Positions 35,394 to 48,800 of a stretch of 64,000 nucleotides of DNA are shown in pieces (the first letter of the stretch is position 1; each line of letters starts with the position of its first letter). The position numbers and the translations under genes are program-made. The stretch is from Larix kaempferi. Taxonomy: Eukaryota > Streptophyta > Pinopsida > Pinales > Pinaceae. Below the pieces are notes generated by a model that saw only the letters and a program-made list of their open reading frames with translations, was not told the DNA's origin and did no database searches. The stretch covers positions 682,001-746,000 of the forward strand of contig BSBM01001068.1 in the NCBI GenBank assembly GCA_027924585.1, in the 5' to 3' direction.

Positions 35394-36200
35394 ATGCAAC
35401 TAGATGTCCAGGGTGAAGAGTTGCTAAGAAGAACCAGAAAGACCCTTTGGGGCAAAATATCAGTTGGAATGCTATATAGATGGGATTATTTTGATCTTAT
35501 ACAAGATGAGTTAGAGATGTATGAAACATGTCAAAAGGAAATCAAAGATATTGAAAAGAAGCTTGGAGAAATGACTAAGTAGTATGCTGAAATAATAAAT
35601 TTCCTGAAATCTAGTATAACTAAGAAGCAATTGGAGGACTTGTAGGTTGAAAACAAGACTCATATGATAAAGATAGCCAACCAAATGATTACCAAGGAGG
35701 TCTTTATGTCCATAAATCAAGACAAAGCTAAAGCATTGGTTGAAGAGATTGTTAGATTCAAAGGTATTGATTAAGAAAAGTATTGCATTAGTCTTGGTTT
35801 AGCTCATCCATGGGATGGGAATGGTGATATGTATAATAAGGATGAGTACAAATCCAATCTATTAAATCAAAAGAGATATGATGTTGCATAGTTTTCTTAT
35901 TTAGAAGGAATCATAATTGGTGATGCAATGGTAGACAACTTGAGATATGGATAAATCTTAAAAGCACACTCAATTTAAATATTAAATCCCATATCTTATA
36001 AGAAGATTACTAATATTGAAATAACATTAGAGTACTTAATGGACCACCAATTCCCAATTGGTAATTTGTGGCAGTCATTTGCCAAATACCCTAGCACTTT
36101 GTCATCCACTTTCAAGTTGCCAAAGGGATTCAAAGGAGTGAAGTTTGTTATTGAAGTGATTCAAGATAATATTTTTTGTATTCATGAACATATTTTTTAG
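35394..36200 (+). pseudogene. Decayed ORF of unknown function with coiled-coil start
   Basis: One reading phase gives about 265 codons of protein-like sequence broken by at least seven stops, nearly all TAG or TAA where Gln would fit. It begins MQLDVQGEELLRRTRKTLWG, has an ETCQKEIKDIEKKLGEMTK coiled-coil stretch, and later PKGFKGVKFVIEVIQDNIFC. Family not recognised. It may belong with the retrotransposon debris to its left or be an independent gene relic. Confidence 0.5.
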
Positions 36201-38046
36201 ATTCACTCCCTCTTTTGTATTTACCGATCTCTATATTCATTGGACATTGTATAGATTGTATTTCATTTGCATCCAACCATGATTTTTATATTAGAAGTTT
36301 GATTACTTTTCAATTCAATCTCCATGGTTATAAATATTTTTCAAATGTTTTTTCATATTGTCAGGTATTTGTTATGTTTCTAAAATAGTTTTCCTCTATA
36401 TGGGTTCTTGGTTTACTTGGGTTAGACATTGCTTATTAAAATCTATAGAGTGGAACGATGCAAATTTTGTCACCTTTTTGAAAAATAGGATGTAGCCATG
36501 CCCAATAATCCAATTGTGTAGGGGTGAAACTTGAAACATATTTTATCTTGGGTAATTCATCCCCATTTTCATTTCCACCTCATTTCCTTCACTATGCATT
36601 CGTGATTCATCCAACAGGATCCTTATAAGCGTCTTCTACAAAATTTGCATTTGTGATTTGTCCAATAGGCTTCTTATATGATTGGGCTACTGTGAATTTA
36701 CAGGTATGTGTAGAATTTTACACTATGGATTGGATTTTCAAATATGTGTAGCAATTTGTATGTGGAGAACAGAGTCATATGTAGGGTTTTAACTTTACAT
36801 AGCCAAATTGTTTAAAATTTGTAATGCATTATGTGACTAGTCTATGGAGGCAAAGTCTCAAATTATCTACACTAATGAACCAACAAAAAATCACAGCTCC
36901 CATATTGTACAAACTCACTTCCATTTTTTTCAATTTCCAAACCTTGAACGGTATAATTATGCAGATAATATGAAATGGGTCGTGTAAAAAATTAACACCA
37001 ACCTTAGATGTTATTCCTACGACATGTTTTCTCTCCTTCTTCTCCTAATTATGTTTGATCTCAATGCCATCTTGGAAAATTGATCTTGTTGTTTAGACTT
37101 ATCTTATCTCTTACATTCATCTATCCCTCTTCTTCATCGACCTTTTCCCATGTTACACTAGATATTCTACAAACCCTTCTAAAAACAATGTCTAGAATTG
37201 GTACAATTGATCAAACAAGTGATTTCTTCATATTGTTATATTTTTTGTCTTTATGTTATTTAAATTTATTCTATATGGATTCTTGGGTTATTTGACTAGC
37301 CCATATTAATATAACATTGATTATTAAATTTTATAGAAAGGAACAATGCAAATATTGTCAATATATTAAGAAATTTGTAAAAGCGATAATGAAATTTCAA
37401 TGTAGTATTACATTTTCAAATGAAAAGAATGATTTATTTTTACATTTCAGCATAGGGTTCAATATCTCATAGAACTTCAGAGTGAAATGGGACCCTACCC
37501 TTGATTATATCGACGAAACCTAGTAGTCAATCTGTCCCATCAATTAATCCAAAGGTTGGTTAGGGTAAGTTCTCAAGTAAGGTCTTTGACTTGTAATGTC
37601 ATATAACAATGGGTTTCAACCCTTGATTATATCGGCGAACCCTAGCAATCAATCCGTCCCATCATTTAATCTAAAGTTCATTCAGGGTAAGGTCTTGGGT
37701 AAGGTGTCTGAGTCGTAATGTCATATAACCCTCTTTCAAGTACTTTAATATTTAATTTTGATGGTTGTGCAGATTTCTTCCTATCTATGTTTAGGTTTTT
37801 TGTTCATTTTCGCTCCTTTAAATCAGATCTTCCCATGTTCCTTGGTGTTTGCTGAAAATGTTGTCTAAATTAGCTTTGTCTTTGATGGTTTCTCCATCCA
37901 CTGGCCCTCCTCATCATTTGGTTGTTGAAGTTTCATGAAAAGGAAGGCACCAGATTCCGAACAGTGCTATACTTAGTTGTAGTGAGCTCTTGTACGAGAA
38001 GCTTTGTTACAACATTTCCGTAGGCCTATCTCCTTGTTATTATATA
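36201..38046. other. Spacer with two sets of diverged direct repeats
   Basis: No gene was recognised. About 36388-36483 and 37269-37372 resemble each other (a GGGTTCTTGG or GGATTCTTGG phrase, then GGAACGATGCAAATTTTGTC or GGAACAATGCAAATATTGTC). A separate tandem pair lies at 37498-37735. Confidence 0.5.
37498..37735. repeat. 122-bp tandem duplication
   Basis: Two diverged copies starting CCCTTGATTATATCG at 37498 and 37620, each ending near GTAATGTCATATAAC. The period is 122 bp. Confidence 0.85.
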
Positions 38047-38403
38047 ATGGCCGAAGGTAGCAGTTGTGGCCCTGTTGGAAGGAATAACGCCATTGATGCA
38101 TACACCCAAAGAATGGAGTAGTTAGAAAAGCAGATAGCAGAGCTTTGACAGAAGCTGGAGGGAAAATGCCACAAAGAGGACTTGGAGTCAATGGAGAAGA
38201 GAATCGAAGATACCATCGAATACAAGTTTGAAAATAACAATGACGAACTGATTGAACGGATGCGAAGGCTCCTTTTCGAACACGACGAAGCCACCCGAGT
38301 TCAACGTGACACCGAGAGGAGATCAACGACTTCGGTAGGTTCTAGACAGTCTCCTCCAGCTGATAGGCCTCCCTCAGGGCCAAAGTCAATGGAGCTTGAC
38401 TGA
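38047..38403 (+). pseudogene. Small ORF resembling the N-terminus of a gypsy-type gag
   Basis: From ATG 38047 to TGA 38401-38403 there are 119 codons in one phase, with internal stops TAG (about 38128) and TGA (about 38146). It opens MAEGSSCGPVGRN, is then a Glu/Lys/Gln coiled coil (MEKRIEDTIEYKFENNNDEL), and ends in a Ser/Pro-rich tail (SRQSPPADRPPSG). Such a plan is seen at the start of some plant Ty3/gypsy gags, but no capsid or zinc knuckle follows. An unrelated short gene relic is possible. Confidence 0.35.
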
Positions 38404-38810
38404 GGGAACCATGTGGTCCGCCCACAACGGTCTCTTGATATTTTTATGATAACTTTTATTTTTTCATTTTCTATTAGGTTTACTTGTGTATTTTTAGATT
38501 TTAGTTTTCTATTAGTTTAAGGGAGGGCTTTTGTCCTATTTTCCAAGTCCCTTTCTGTTCAGTTTGTATAAGAAGATCTTTTTTAATGGTTTTACTTTTA
38601 GAGGGATGGTAGAAGAATGGGAGGATAATATCAAAATGACCTATTTTGCAAAGGGTCTTCCATTCAACATTTTGTATAATTGGGATAAATGACAGTTTAA
38701 ATGATTTATCTAGCTGTCTCGTTCGGATGACAACCTTTATGAAATTTATCTATGTTATTGGATGAATATATATATAAAGTCACATTAATATATATAATAT
38801 TGGATGAAGT
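38404..38810. other. Spacer left of element 3
   Basis: AT-rich, no gene seen. TAAAGTCACATTA (38775-38787) is the inverse of a 13-nt stretch beyond the far end of element 4 (51562-51574). Confidence 0.5.
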
Positions 38811-38857
38811 GTCATACATGCCATATCATGCCTTCTTTCAGGCTAGCTCTGATACCA
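38811..38857 (-). other. Stub of primer site and leader beyond the 3' LTR of element 3
   Basis: The sequence up to GCTCTGATACCA, read on the minus strand, is the primer site plus the first leader bases. It matches 45192-45238 beside the 5' LTR. An LTR with internal sequence on both sides points to a former tandem element (LTR-interior-LTR-interior) or a recombined copy, later cut at about 38810. Confidence 0.85.
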
Positions 38858-39507
38858 TGTTAAATTTTCAGAATTTACTTCAATCTGATCTAGGATCTTA
38901 ACTGAGAGAACAACATCTACAGCATATCTACAGCATATCAATCATGGAGACAATAATGCAAGCACACAAGAGACACAAAGATTTACTTGGGGAAAACCAT
39001 AAAGGTGAAAAACCCCAATAACTTCCTCAGAGATAGATAGAGCAATGATAAAACCAACCATAAGAGATAGACACAACCTAGCAGCAGATCCTCCTCCTCC
39101 ATAAGTGCGCCACTCCTCCTTGAGTGCATGAGTGAGAAGTGAGTGAACAAATAGAGTGCCTCCCGCACTCTATTTATACTTGACTTGACTTGCCTTTTTA
39201 CCTAACTCATGTAGGCTCGAACTTAACCACATAACATAATGCTGACTGGGCCGACCCCCAATAGGGTGGTCTAATAACCCTTCGACCCACATGGCCGACC
39301 CCCAATAGGGTGGTCTAATAACCCTTTGACCCACATGAATTATACAGGGCCGACCCCAAACAAGGTGGTCTAATAACCCATCAAGTATAAGTTACGACAC
39401 TTACAATATAAATAACGACACTTCCGTATAGAGGAATAATAACATCTCTATAGGAATACAATATACATATATGTGAAATACATTCCGAAGTTACATATAC
39501 ATCAACA
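38858..39507 (-). repeat. 3' LTR of element 3 (650 bp)
   Basis: Plus-strand ends TGTTAAATTTTC and ATACATCAACA. It is followed on the right by the reverse of the polypurine tract (CTCCCTCTTAACTAGG). Confidence 0.95.
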
Positions 39508-39759
39508 CTCCCTCTTAACTAGGAAGGTATTTCTCAGCACAGTTCTTCTAGCACAAGTCATCTTCTCTGGATCATCATCACTGGATAATCGTCATCGAGT
39601 CATCATCATCGTCACTACTGCTGCTATCTCAATCAATCTCTGAATCTACTCGTCAAAGGAAGTTCTATAGAGCCAGTCCTTTTTCATACTGGATGTAGGC
39701 CCACCACCTGCATGTCTTCATCATCACTGGCCATACTGTGGAATCCTCAGGACTTATTA

Positions 39760-40270
39760 CGTGCGTCACAAAACCTCGAAAGAGCATCCTAGGCTGTTAC
39801 GAGCACACAGCTCTACCTATAGGATCTCCCAGGGCGCTATTACATGTGACCCCACCACAAAACCTCGAAAGAGCATCCCAGGATGTTACGGGTAGACAAC
39901 TCTGACCTGTAGGATCTCCCAGGGCGCTATTATATGTGGTCATGGCAAAACCTCGCAAGAGCATCCTAGGACTAATTACGGGCACACAACCCAACCTATC
40001 GGATCTCCCAGGGCGCTATTACATGCTATAGGACAAAACCTCGCAAGAGCATCTGCCAGATATCCCAGGGCGCTATTACATGCCATAGGCAAAACCTCGA
40101 AAGACTATCTGCAGATCTCCCAGGGCACCGAATTATATGTCCTCCCAGAGCAAAACCTCGAAAGAGCATTTGCCAGATGTCCCAGGGCACTGATATTACA
40201 TGCAATAGGCAAAACCTTGAAAGACCATTTGCAAATCTCCTAGGGCACCGGATTACATGCTCATCTGCAC
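39760..40270 (-). repeat. GCCCTGGGA-core tandem repeats of element 3
   Basis: Plus strand reads TCTCCCAGGGCGCTATTA with CAAAACCTCGAAAGAGCAT, repeated about seven times. Most units carry the GCGCTATTA variant, as in element 1; a few carry GCACTGATATTA or GCACCGGATTA. Confidence 0.8.
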
Positions 40271-40289
40271 AACCTGATCCACGGCCACA

Positions 40290-40985
40290 GAGTATCAACC
40301 TGATACTCACCATACATCATCCTGATGTATCCATGATCATCCTGATCATCACTGCAACATCCTGCTGCATGTCATCTGGAGCAACATCCTGAAGCTCATC
40401 ATCTATGATCATCCTGATCATCACTGCAACATCCTGCTACATGTCATCTGGAGCAACATCCTGAAGCTCGTCATCTATGATCATCCTGATCATCACCGCA
40501 ACATCCTGCTGCATGTCATCATACCTGATCCACCTGATCATCAATGCATCTACCTGATGCATACCAAGTATCTACCTGATAGATATCATCATACATGATC
40601 CTCCTGATCATCAATGTATCCACCTGATACAAATACAAATACATGATACATATCACCATACATGATCCACTTGATCATACAATGTATCCACCTGATACAT
40701 ATACAGATACATGGTCCAAGCATCCAACATGATGCATACATACATACATAAAATGATCCAACTGATCATATCCAGCATCCACATGATGCGAACATACATA
40801 CATAAAATGATCCAACTGATCATATCCAGCATCCAACATGATGCATACATACATACATAAAATGATCCAACTGATCATATCCAGCATCCAACATGATGCG
40901 TACATACATACATAAAATGATCCAACTAATCATATCCAAGCAGAAACTAGAACATCATCCTGATGCTCATCATCCAGCGCTTACA
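40290..40985 (-). repeat. 3'-UTR hairpin array of element 3
   Basis: Plus-strand units such as TGTATCCACCTGATACA, TGATCATCCTGATCA-like pairs, CATGATGCATACATACATA and GATCCAACTGATC. A block containing ATCATCCTGATCATCA and AACATCCTGCTGCATG is itself repeated three times (about 40330-40515). Confidence 0.8.
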
Positions 40986-41049
40986 TCCACAGCCATGTGA
41001 AGGATCCTCCTTCCAATCATGCTTGGAATGGCTTCAGCAAATGTGTCCA

Positions 41050-42458
41050 TCACTTCTTCCTCGAAGTGTCCTCGATCTGAAGAATGCCAAGCCTCTCTCT
41101 GAATTACTCGAACTTCACTCTGGCTAGTGTCTTCGTCAGCACATCTGCAATCTGCTCGTCCATCGCAACATACAGAAGCTTCACAGCTCCTCTCTGCACC
41201 ATATCCCTGATATAGTGATATTTGATCTCTATGTGTTTCGACCTGTCATGAAACACTGGGTTCTCGGACAACTTCACACAACTCTGGTTATCACAGAAGA
41301 TACCAGTAGCCTCCAACGGGAGATCAAATTACTCATACAGTAGCTTCCGTAGCCATACTGCCTCACAACTAGCTGAACAGGCTGCAACATACTCTGCCTC
41401 AGTTGTACTCAATGCTACGCAAGACTGCTTCCTGCTAAACCAAGAGATCACACCTGATCCCATACTGAAGCGACACCCAGATGTGCTCTTCCTATCTATA
41501 CCACTGCCAGCCCAATCTGAATCAACATAACCCTGTAGGTTAAACTTTTGATCTGCCTCATACCTGAGTCCATAATCCACTGTACCCTTCAGGTACCTTA
41601 GAACATGCTTTACAGCAACCAGGTGAACACTCCTCGGATCCGTCAGGAACTGGCTCAATGTGTTCACAGCAAAGCAAATGTCTGGTCTCGTGTTCATCAG
41701 GTACATCAAGGACCCAATCATCTGACGATACAAAGAGACATCAACCGGCTCAGATGAAGCATCACATAGAAGATTCAGATTTGATGCCATAGGTGTGGCC
41801 ATGGCCTTGCAATCCATCATCCCAAATCTCTTCAGGATATCAACTGTGTACCTCCCTTGACCAAAGAAGATCCCACCTACACTCTGCCACACCTCCATAC
41901 CTAGGAAATAGTGCATCATTCCCAAATCTTTCATATCGAATTCAGCAGCAAGCTTCCTCTTAGTATCTACAATCAGTCTGTCATCTCCTGTTACAAATAA
42001 GTCATCCACATACAGAAGTAGAATCACAGGATTCCCTTCCTCAACCTTGTAGTCAAGGTTGGAATTCGCTTTACTCTTGGTAAATCCCAAACTGGATAGA
42101 AAGCTGTCTATCCTACCATACCAAGTTCTGCACACATATATGACTACACCATGCTGTCTTGAAATCCATCTGGTGCATCTTCTATTTCATCACTTTTATA
42201 TTTCTCAATGCTGCCATCTGCAACATGCTTGATCTGATAGATCCATTTGGAAGTCATAACAAACTTCCCTTCACATCTTGGGACTGCATCCCAAACAATA
42301 TTCTTCATGATCGACGGATCATGGCATTCCATTTGTTCATCCCAGATCCTGGGAACTTCAATATCTTTAATAAATATCTTTGTTGCTGGAACAAATGTTG
42401 TAGTCCTTTTTGTAGGTGAAGATATGCGGTCTTTCCTACAAAACAAGTTAAATTGCAT
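41050..42458 (-). pseudogene. Shortened RT-RNase H remnant of element 3
   Basis: Read on the minus strand, 42458-42144 holds the RT start (KNIVWDAVPRCEGKFVMTSK) with the same internal losses as element 2 (YKSDEIEDAPDGFQDS). From 42135 down, RT palm and RNase H are in one frame to the stop at 41050-41052. YVDDLFVTG is intact, and RNase H has DSDWAGS, AEAEY and CDNQS. In-frame stops lie near 41326 and 41105. The palm is better kept than in element 2, but the deletions upstream remove the first catalytic Asp region. Confidence 0.88.
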
Positions 42459-42469
42459 GATTAGAAATA

Positions 42470-44083
42470 TCTCATAATTTTCAAAACAAATTCTTACACA
42501 TAAAGAAATATGTCATACAGTCATGCAATTGTCTTAGCCAATGCTTCAATACAACATTTATGCATATCCCGTAACTTTCTAGATGCCTTCCAATCTCTAC
42601 CATAACATTGTTAAGAGTGTGCACAACTCCCAACATGTCAGCAAAGAGGTTTCATTCTAGATAAGTAGCAATGGAATGTTGTACAGTGCCATAGGCCACT
42701 TACCCATGTATATTAGTAGTATACTGTCATTAATGCAACTATTCTACTATGCACAATACATATCCTAAGTCTAGGAACATGAGCATATACATCATTGAAC
42801 AATTTTATTTAAACAAACAAATATGCAAGAAATGATGATTAAAATACTTATCTTTCTTTGTTCGTTGGGTGGACTCCCTCTGAGTCTTCGCTTCCTTGCA
42901 GGAGCTGCTGGAGTCCTAATCTGAAGTAGCTTCTTCTACACCTTTCTGTTGTGAAGTGTAGAGAGATGGTCAACTCCCTCTAAATATCTGCATCCTTGCA
43001 GAAACTACTGAAGTGTGCTCCTTTGCTTTCTTACAGGAACAACTAGAGTGTGCTCCCTCTTGATCTTTGCTTCCTGAATTACCTGTTCTTGAGCTCATAT
43101 TCATCCTTGGTCCCTATGCATGCTTATTAGTATCATGATTGTGTTATCCTTGTGAACTCATATAAAATCATACATTCATTAGTATACTATTAAAACACAA
43201 TAATCTCAAGCATGTATACTCATGATCATTTCAAACATAAATAATAAGCATTAGCATTCAAGGTTTAGGTAGGATTCTTATGGTTAGTCAAATCATAAGA
43301 AGCATAACATGTGTAAACCTATAATTACTCAAACCTATGACTCTTCGGGTTAGTTGAATCATCAAACAAGATAAGAGATATAATATGCATAAAACCTGTG
43401 ATTATTCAAACCTATACCTTCATGAATAATCATTATCAACAACAGTATAAGATCCTAACACAAGGTAGGATTCTAGCTTGATATAGGAAAAACATACTTG
43501 GATCAGCATGCTATCTAGTTATGTCTAACATACTCACATGATGTCTTCTTGTTCTTCTTCAATGACTTGTGCTAGTAACCTGTAAATCTCATAGGTTAAC
43601 CATTATAAAACCAAATTATACATACCTCGTAAATGGATCTTTTATGAGATCCATGACAATGGATGAGACTTTGTCCTCATGTCCTCATGATCATATGTTC
43701 TTTGAACCAGAACATGATTTGTCTTTCTTGGTGTACCTTTCATGTTAGTAGACAACATAAACCTCATACACCATCACAATGCATTAGTACAATCATAAGT
43801 GTCAAAACCTTAATCAATGAATATCTTCTATCTTGCATTCATAATTTTATTAAGGTGATACGACAAGTCTAAAATCAAGATTGTACTAACCGTAATAACA
43901 TGAAGACAAACATACAATAAACTTAATCATGAACAAATCTCAAAACATACCTCGATGAGTCATACCTGTCGAGATCGCTTGTACTATTCTTATGTAAGGC
44001 CTTAGCCTCATCTCCCTTCTTAAACAGGAACTTCTTCACTCATGCTGATGATCGATCCATCTTCTTCTAGGATTAACCCAATC
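42470..44083 (-). other. Foreign segment and gag scrap of element 3
   Basis: Minus-strand counterpart of 13201-14850 in element 2, collinear and clearly homologous. The gag scrap is at about 44083-43990. GGTATGT donor-like sites are again present, for example in TCGAGGTATG read from about 43960 and 43630. At 44084/44083 the join CAAGTG/GATTGGG equals the element 2 junction. Confidence 0.8.
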
Positions 44084-45238
44084 CACTTGATTTGCAAGAA
44101 ATGGACCTGGAGCTGGATATGGGTTTGTCAGAGAAACCTCAAAAATTCAAACTTTGAATTTCAAACTTCCGAAAGGATAGAAATATGCGCCTTGATGAGC
44201 TGATCAAGCTGGTATATTCAGAATTTGAAAACTACAAAGTTTAACTCCTCAATTTTGCCTTTGAAACTTCCGGATTCACTGGACGTGACCCTGAACTGGG
44301 GTTTGATGAATCCCTCTCTTCTGCCCAATCAAAAGGTTTGATACAAAGCTCTAAGCTTCTATTTTTCTGAGGAGCTTCCAGCTGTGGTCACAGATTTAAA
44401 AAATTCCCATTTTTACAAAAGCCCTAATTTTCCACTTTTCTGATCAAAGTCCCGAACTAGGGTCTGATCAAGCCCGACCTTCTGCCCAACCAAAAATTCT
44501 GATCTTGGTCTCTAAATTTCTATTTTGATGAGTAGCATCCAGCCGTGGTCTCCGATTACAAAAATTCCAACTTTCTTCGAAGCCCTAAATTCCGGAAGCC
44601 ATGAATGAAGGTACTCAAAAATAATTCTATGTACCTGATTGTTTCTGGTGTAACTCCAAACTTTTCGATCCACAGGGTTTGAAAAAGATTCCTGAGATAT
44701 CCTGACCTGTTATCTTTCCATCCTGACAGGTCTGACCTCAATTGGATTCTCTGAGAGAGAGTTATGCCAAATGTCGCAACGTGACCTGTTTTGGGATAAT
44801 ACAGGAGAGCGAACTTGTACGGCGCGCCACGTGTCACTGGTTCAACTTCGGCCTCTGAAAAAGGTTTCTGAGATATTACAGTCTGTTTACTACCTGTCAC
44901 TTTTTACGAAATTTCGTTTGGAGCTTCCTAGCCCAGGTTATGACCTTTTTCCCAAGGTCACCTGATTTTGACTCAGATCTGGAAGAGGCAGAAACCCTAT
45001 ATTGTACAGATCATAAATCACAAAGTACAACTAATTAGAGGTTGTCCTTTGGACGCAAGGTACATGGAGATTTTAGCTTCGTCCTGTAACAATTTCAGAT
45101 CCGAACACTTTGCAAAAACGGATTTATAGCGAAAGTTCTATGATGACTGGTTTTTGCTATATCAAGCCCTAGCATCGTAAGTGCAACAAGTGTCATACAT
45201 GCCATATCATGCCTTCTTTCAGGCTAGCTCTGATACCA

Positions 45239-45888
45239 TGTTAAATTTTCAGAATTTACTTCAATATGATCTAGGATCTTAACTGAGAGAACAACATGTA
45301 CAACATATCTATAGCATATCAATCATGGAGACAATAATGCAAGCACACAAGAGACACAAAGATTTACTTGGGGAAAACCATAAAGGTGAAAAACCCCAAT
45401 AACTTCCTCAGAGATAGATAGAGCAATGATACAACCAACCATAAGAGATAGACACAACCTAGCAGCAGATCCTCCTTCTCCATAAGTGCGCCACTCCTCC
45501 TTGAGTGCATGAGTGAGAAGTGAGTGAACAAATAGAGTGCCTCCTGCACTCTATTTATACTTGACTTGACTTGCCTTTTTACCTAACTCATGTAGGCTCG
45601 AACTTAACCACATAACATAATGCTGACTGGGCCGACCCCCAATACGGTGGTCTAATAACCCTTCGAACCACATGGCCGACCCCCAATAGGGTGGTCTAAT
45701 AACCCTTTGACCCACATGACTTATACAGGGCCGACCCCAAACAAGGTGGTCTAATAACCCATCAAGTATAAGTTACGACACTTACAATATAAATAACGAC
45801 ACTTCCGTATAGAGGAATAATAACATCTCTATAGGAATACAATATACATATATGTGAAATACATTCCGAAGTTACATATACATCAACA
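45239..45888 (-). repeat. 5' LTR of element 3 (650 bp)
   Basis: Primer site complement GCTCTGATACCA ends at 45238. The TATA box on the minus strand is 45552-45559. The right end, ATCAACA, is followed directly by gag of element 4. Confidence 0.95.
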
Positions 45889-48800
45889 TAAAGTTTCAGA
45901 ATGGAGAAACCATTCAATCTTATTTTTCAAGGGTCTCCCAGATCAAGGAACAACTAGAAGCAGTGGATGAAATGGTGGAGAATGGTGAAGTGGTGATGAC
46001 CACTCTAAATGGCCTACCCAGGTCATGGGATTCCTTTATTCAAGGAATTTGTGTAAGGAAGAAGTTGATCTCCTTCAACAGATTGCGGGAAGAATGCTCT
46101 CAAGAAGAATCTAGGCTTGTGGCCCGAGAAGAAAAGATGGGAAATGAAGATCAAGCTCTCACAGCACATGCCAGGAAAGGCAAGTCCAAGTCTAAGAAGG
46201 AATCATCTCATAATAGGAGATTCTCACACCACCATTATCATAAAGATAAGAAAGATCTCAGATGCTTCAATTGCAATGAGAAGGGACACTTTGCTTCAGA
46301 TTGTCTCAATAAGAAGAAATACAACAACAACAACTTCAACAACAAGAAGAAGAATAACAAAAGAAGATATCATGCTCATGCTGCCGAAGATGATGAACCC
46401 CCAAAGAAGAAGGCTAGGGCAGAAAGCGATAGTGATGATGACTCATCAAGTAAAGAAGAGTATGTTCTAATTTCTGCTCTCACAGGTACTATCTCCCATG
46501 GTTGTAATGCTTGGTTGATTGACAGTGGGGCTTCCAAACACATGACTGGGTTTAAGGAATCTTTTGTGAATCTATTTAAACATGAATCACCCCATGAGGT
46601 GAAACTTGGGGATGATTATCAATACTCAACCAAAGGAAGTGGTGAAGCCTCCTACAACCTAGATTTTGGAAAACCTTTGAAGATGATAGAAGTCCTTTAT
46701 GTACCTAGGCTCAAGAAGAACTTACTCTCCATCTCTGCATTGGATGCAAAAGGTATGAGGGTTGCATTTGTGGATGGCCAAGTCCTAATGTGGCCAAAGG
46801 GAAAGAACATAGATGATGCAGTAGTGATTGGAGAGCAAGAGGGAGGTTTGTATAAATTGAAGGGACAACCTGAACATGCCATGGTACATGAATCCATGGA
46901 GCCAAGTGAACTTTGGCATAGAAGACTTGCTCATATGCACTATAGGGCACTTCCAATTGCAAGCAAGGCTGTAGAGGGTCTTCCTGAAATCAAGACCAAA
47001 CATGAAGGTGTTTGCAAAGGATGTGAAAAAGGTAAGAACATTAAGAAGGCTTTCCTAAGCAGTGAAAGCAAGGCAAAAGACATCCTGGAAATCATCCACT
47101 TAGATGTATGTGGTCCTATGTCATCCAGTTCTCTGAGTGGGTATGTTTACTATGTCTCATTTATTGATGACTTCTCCAGGAAGACTTGGGTATACTTCTT
47201 GAAGAACAAAGATGAGGTGTTTGATAAGGTCAAGGAATTCAAAACCTTGATGGAGAATCAAACTGACAAGGAGATCAAAACATTTAGATCTGACAATGGT
47301 GGAGAATTCACCTCAGGTGACTTCAAGAAGCTTTGCAGTGATTGAGGGATTAAGAGGGAGTTGACTGCTCCTTATAATCCTCAATAGAATGGAGTTGAAG
47401 AAAGGAAGAACAGAACAATCATGGAAGCAACAAGGGGAATGTTGCATGACTACGATCTCCTTATGCATCTATGGGAAAAAGCAGCTAGAACAACTGTATA
47501 TGTGCAGAACAACGCACCCCACAAGATATTGGACAACAAAACTCCCGAAGAGGTATTTTCTGGTAAGAAACCTAAAGTCAGCCATCTCAGAATATTTGGT
47601 TGTTTAGTATACACTCATGTCCCAAAGGAAAAGAGAACCAAACTAGATCCTTCAGGAAAGAAGGGTATCTTTGTGGGTTACAGTGAAAGCTCGAAGGCTT
47701 ACAGAATATACTTTCTAGGGTTCAAGAAGATTGATGTCAAAAGGGATGTAACATTTGATGAAAACTCAACATTCATCAAATCAAGGTATTGAAGTTTATG
47801 AGGAACCTAAGGAAACTAGATTTCAAGACACTACCATGACAGAAGCAATTCCAGAAGTTGTTTGTGAGTTTGAAGATCCGCAAGAACCCGTAGATCCACC
47901 CCGTGAGGATAACTCTCACAAGAGGAAACCTGCATGGGCTAGAGAGCTCATTCAAGATGCAGAAAGATTTGGCATTCCAGAAGAAGAACAAAGAGCAAAG
48001 AAGAGAACCAGATCACATACCAGCTACGTTGCTTTACTCTGTGACATTATGAACAAAGAACCTTCCAGTTATGAAGAAGCAGCGAAAAAGAAAGAATGGA
48101 AGGATGCCATGGTTGAGGAATACCAATCAATAATGAAGAATGATGTTTGGGATGTTGTCCCAATACCTAAAGAGAAGTCTATTGTGACTTCCAATTAGAT
48201 CTACAAAATCAAGCATGCTGCAAATGGCAGTGTAGAAAAATACAAAGCAAGATTCGTAGCTCATGGATTCTCTTAGATAGAGGGAATAGATTATGAAGAA
48301 ACTTTTGCACCTGTAGCCAGGTATACTTCCATCAGAACAGTACTTGCCCTGGCTGCAGCAATGAAATGGAAAATACACCAGATGGATGTCAAGACTGCTT
48401 TCTTGAATGGTGTAGTTGAAGAGGAAGTATATGTGGAGTAGCCACTCGGTTTCGAAATACATGACAGGGAGTCGTATGTCTGCAAATTGAAGAAAGCCTT
48501 GTATGGCTTGAAGCAAGCTCCCAGAACTTGGTATGGTAGTATGGACAATTTCCTATCTAGTTTGGGCTTTACCAAGAGTAAAGCGGATTCCAGCCTTTAC
48601 TACAAGGTTGAGGAAGGGAATCCTGTGATTCTACTCCTGTGTGTAGATGACTTATTTGTAACAGGGGATGATAGATTGATTGCAGATACTAAGAGGAAGC
48701 TTGCTGTTGAGTTCAATATGAAAAATTTGGGAATGATGAATTATTTCCTAGGTATGGAGGTGTGGCAGAGTGCAGGTGGGATCTTCTTTGGTCAAGGGAA

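Larger units (their letters stand above)
38811..45888 (-). mobile_element. Derived copia element 3, same subfamily as element 2, with an extra primer-site stub
   Basis: The LTRs are 650 bp each: 3' LTR 38858-39507 and 5' LTR 45239-45888. They are nearly identical by eye, so this is one of the younger copies. Read on the minus strand it has primer site, duplicated leader, gag scrap, foreign segment, shortened RT-RNase H, GCCCTGGGA and hairpin arrays, and polypurine tract. Oddly, the 3' LTR is followed by another primer site and about 35 bp of leader (38811-38857), identical to the sequence next to the 5' LTR. The right end abuts gag of element 4 in mid-codon-frame, and there is no target duplication. 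Confidence 0.93.
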
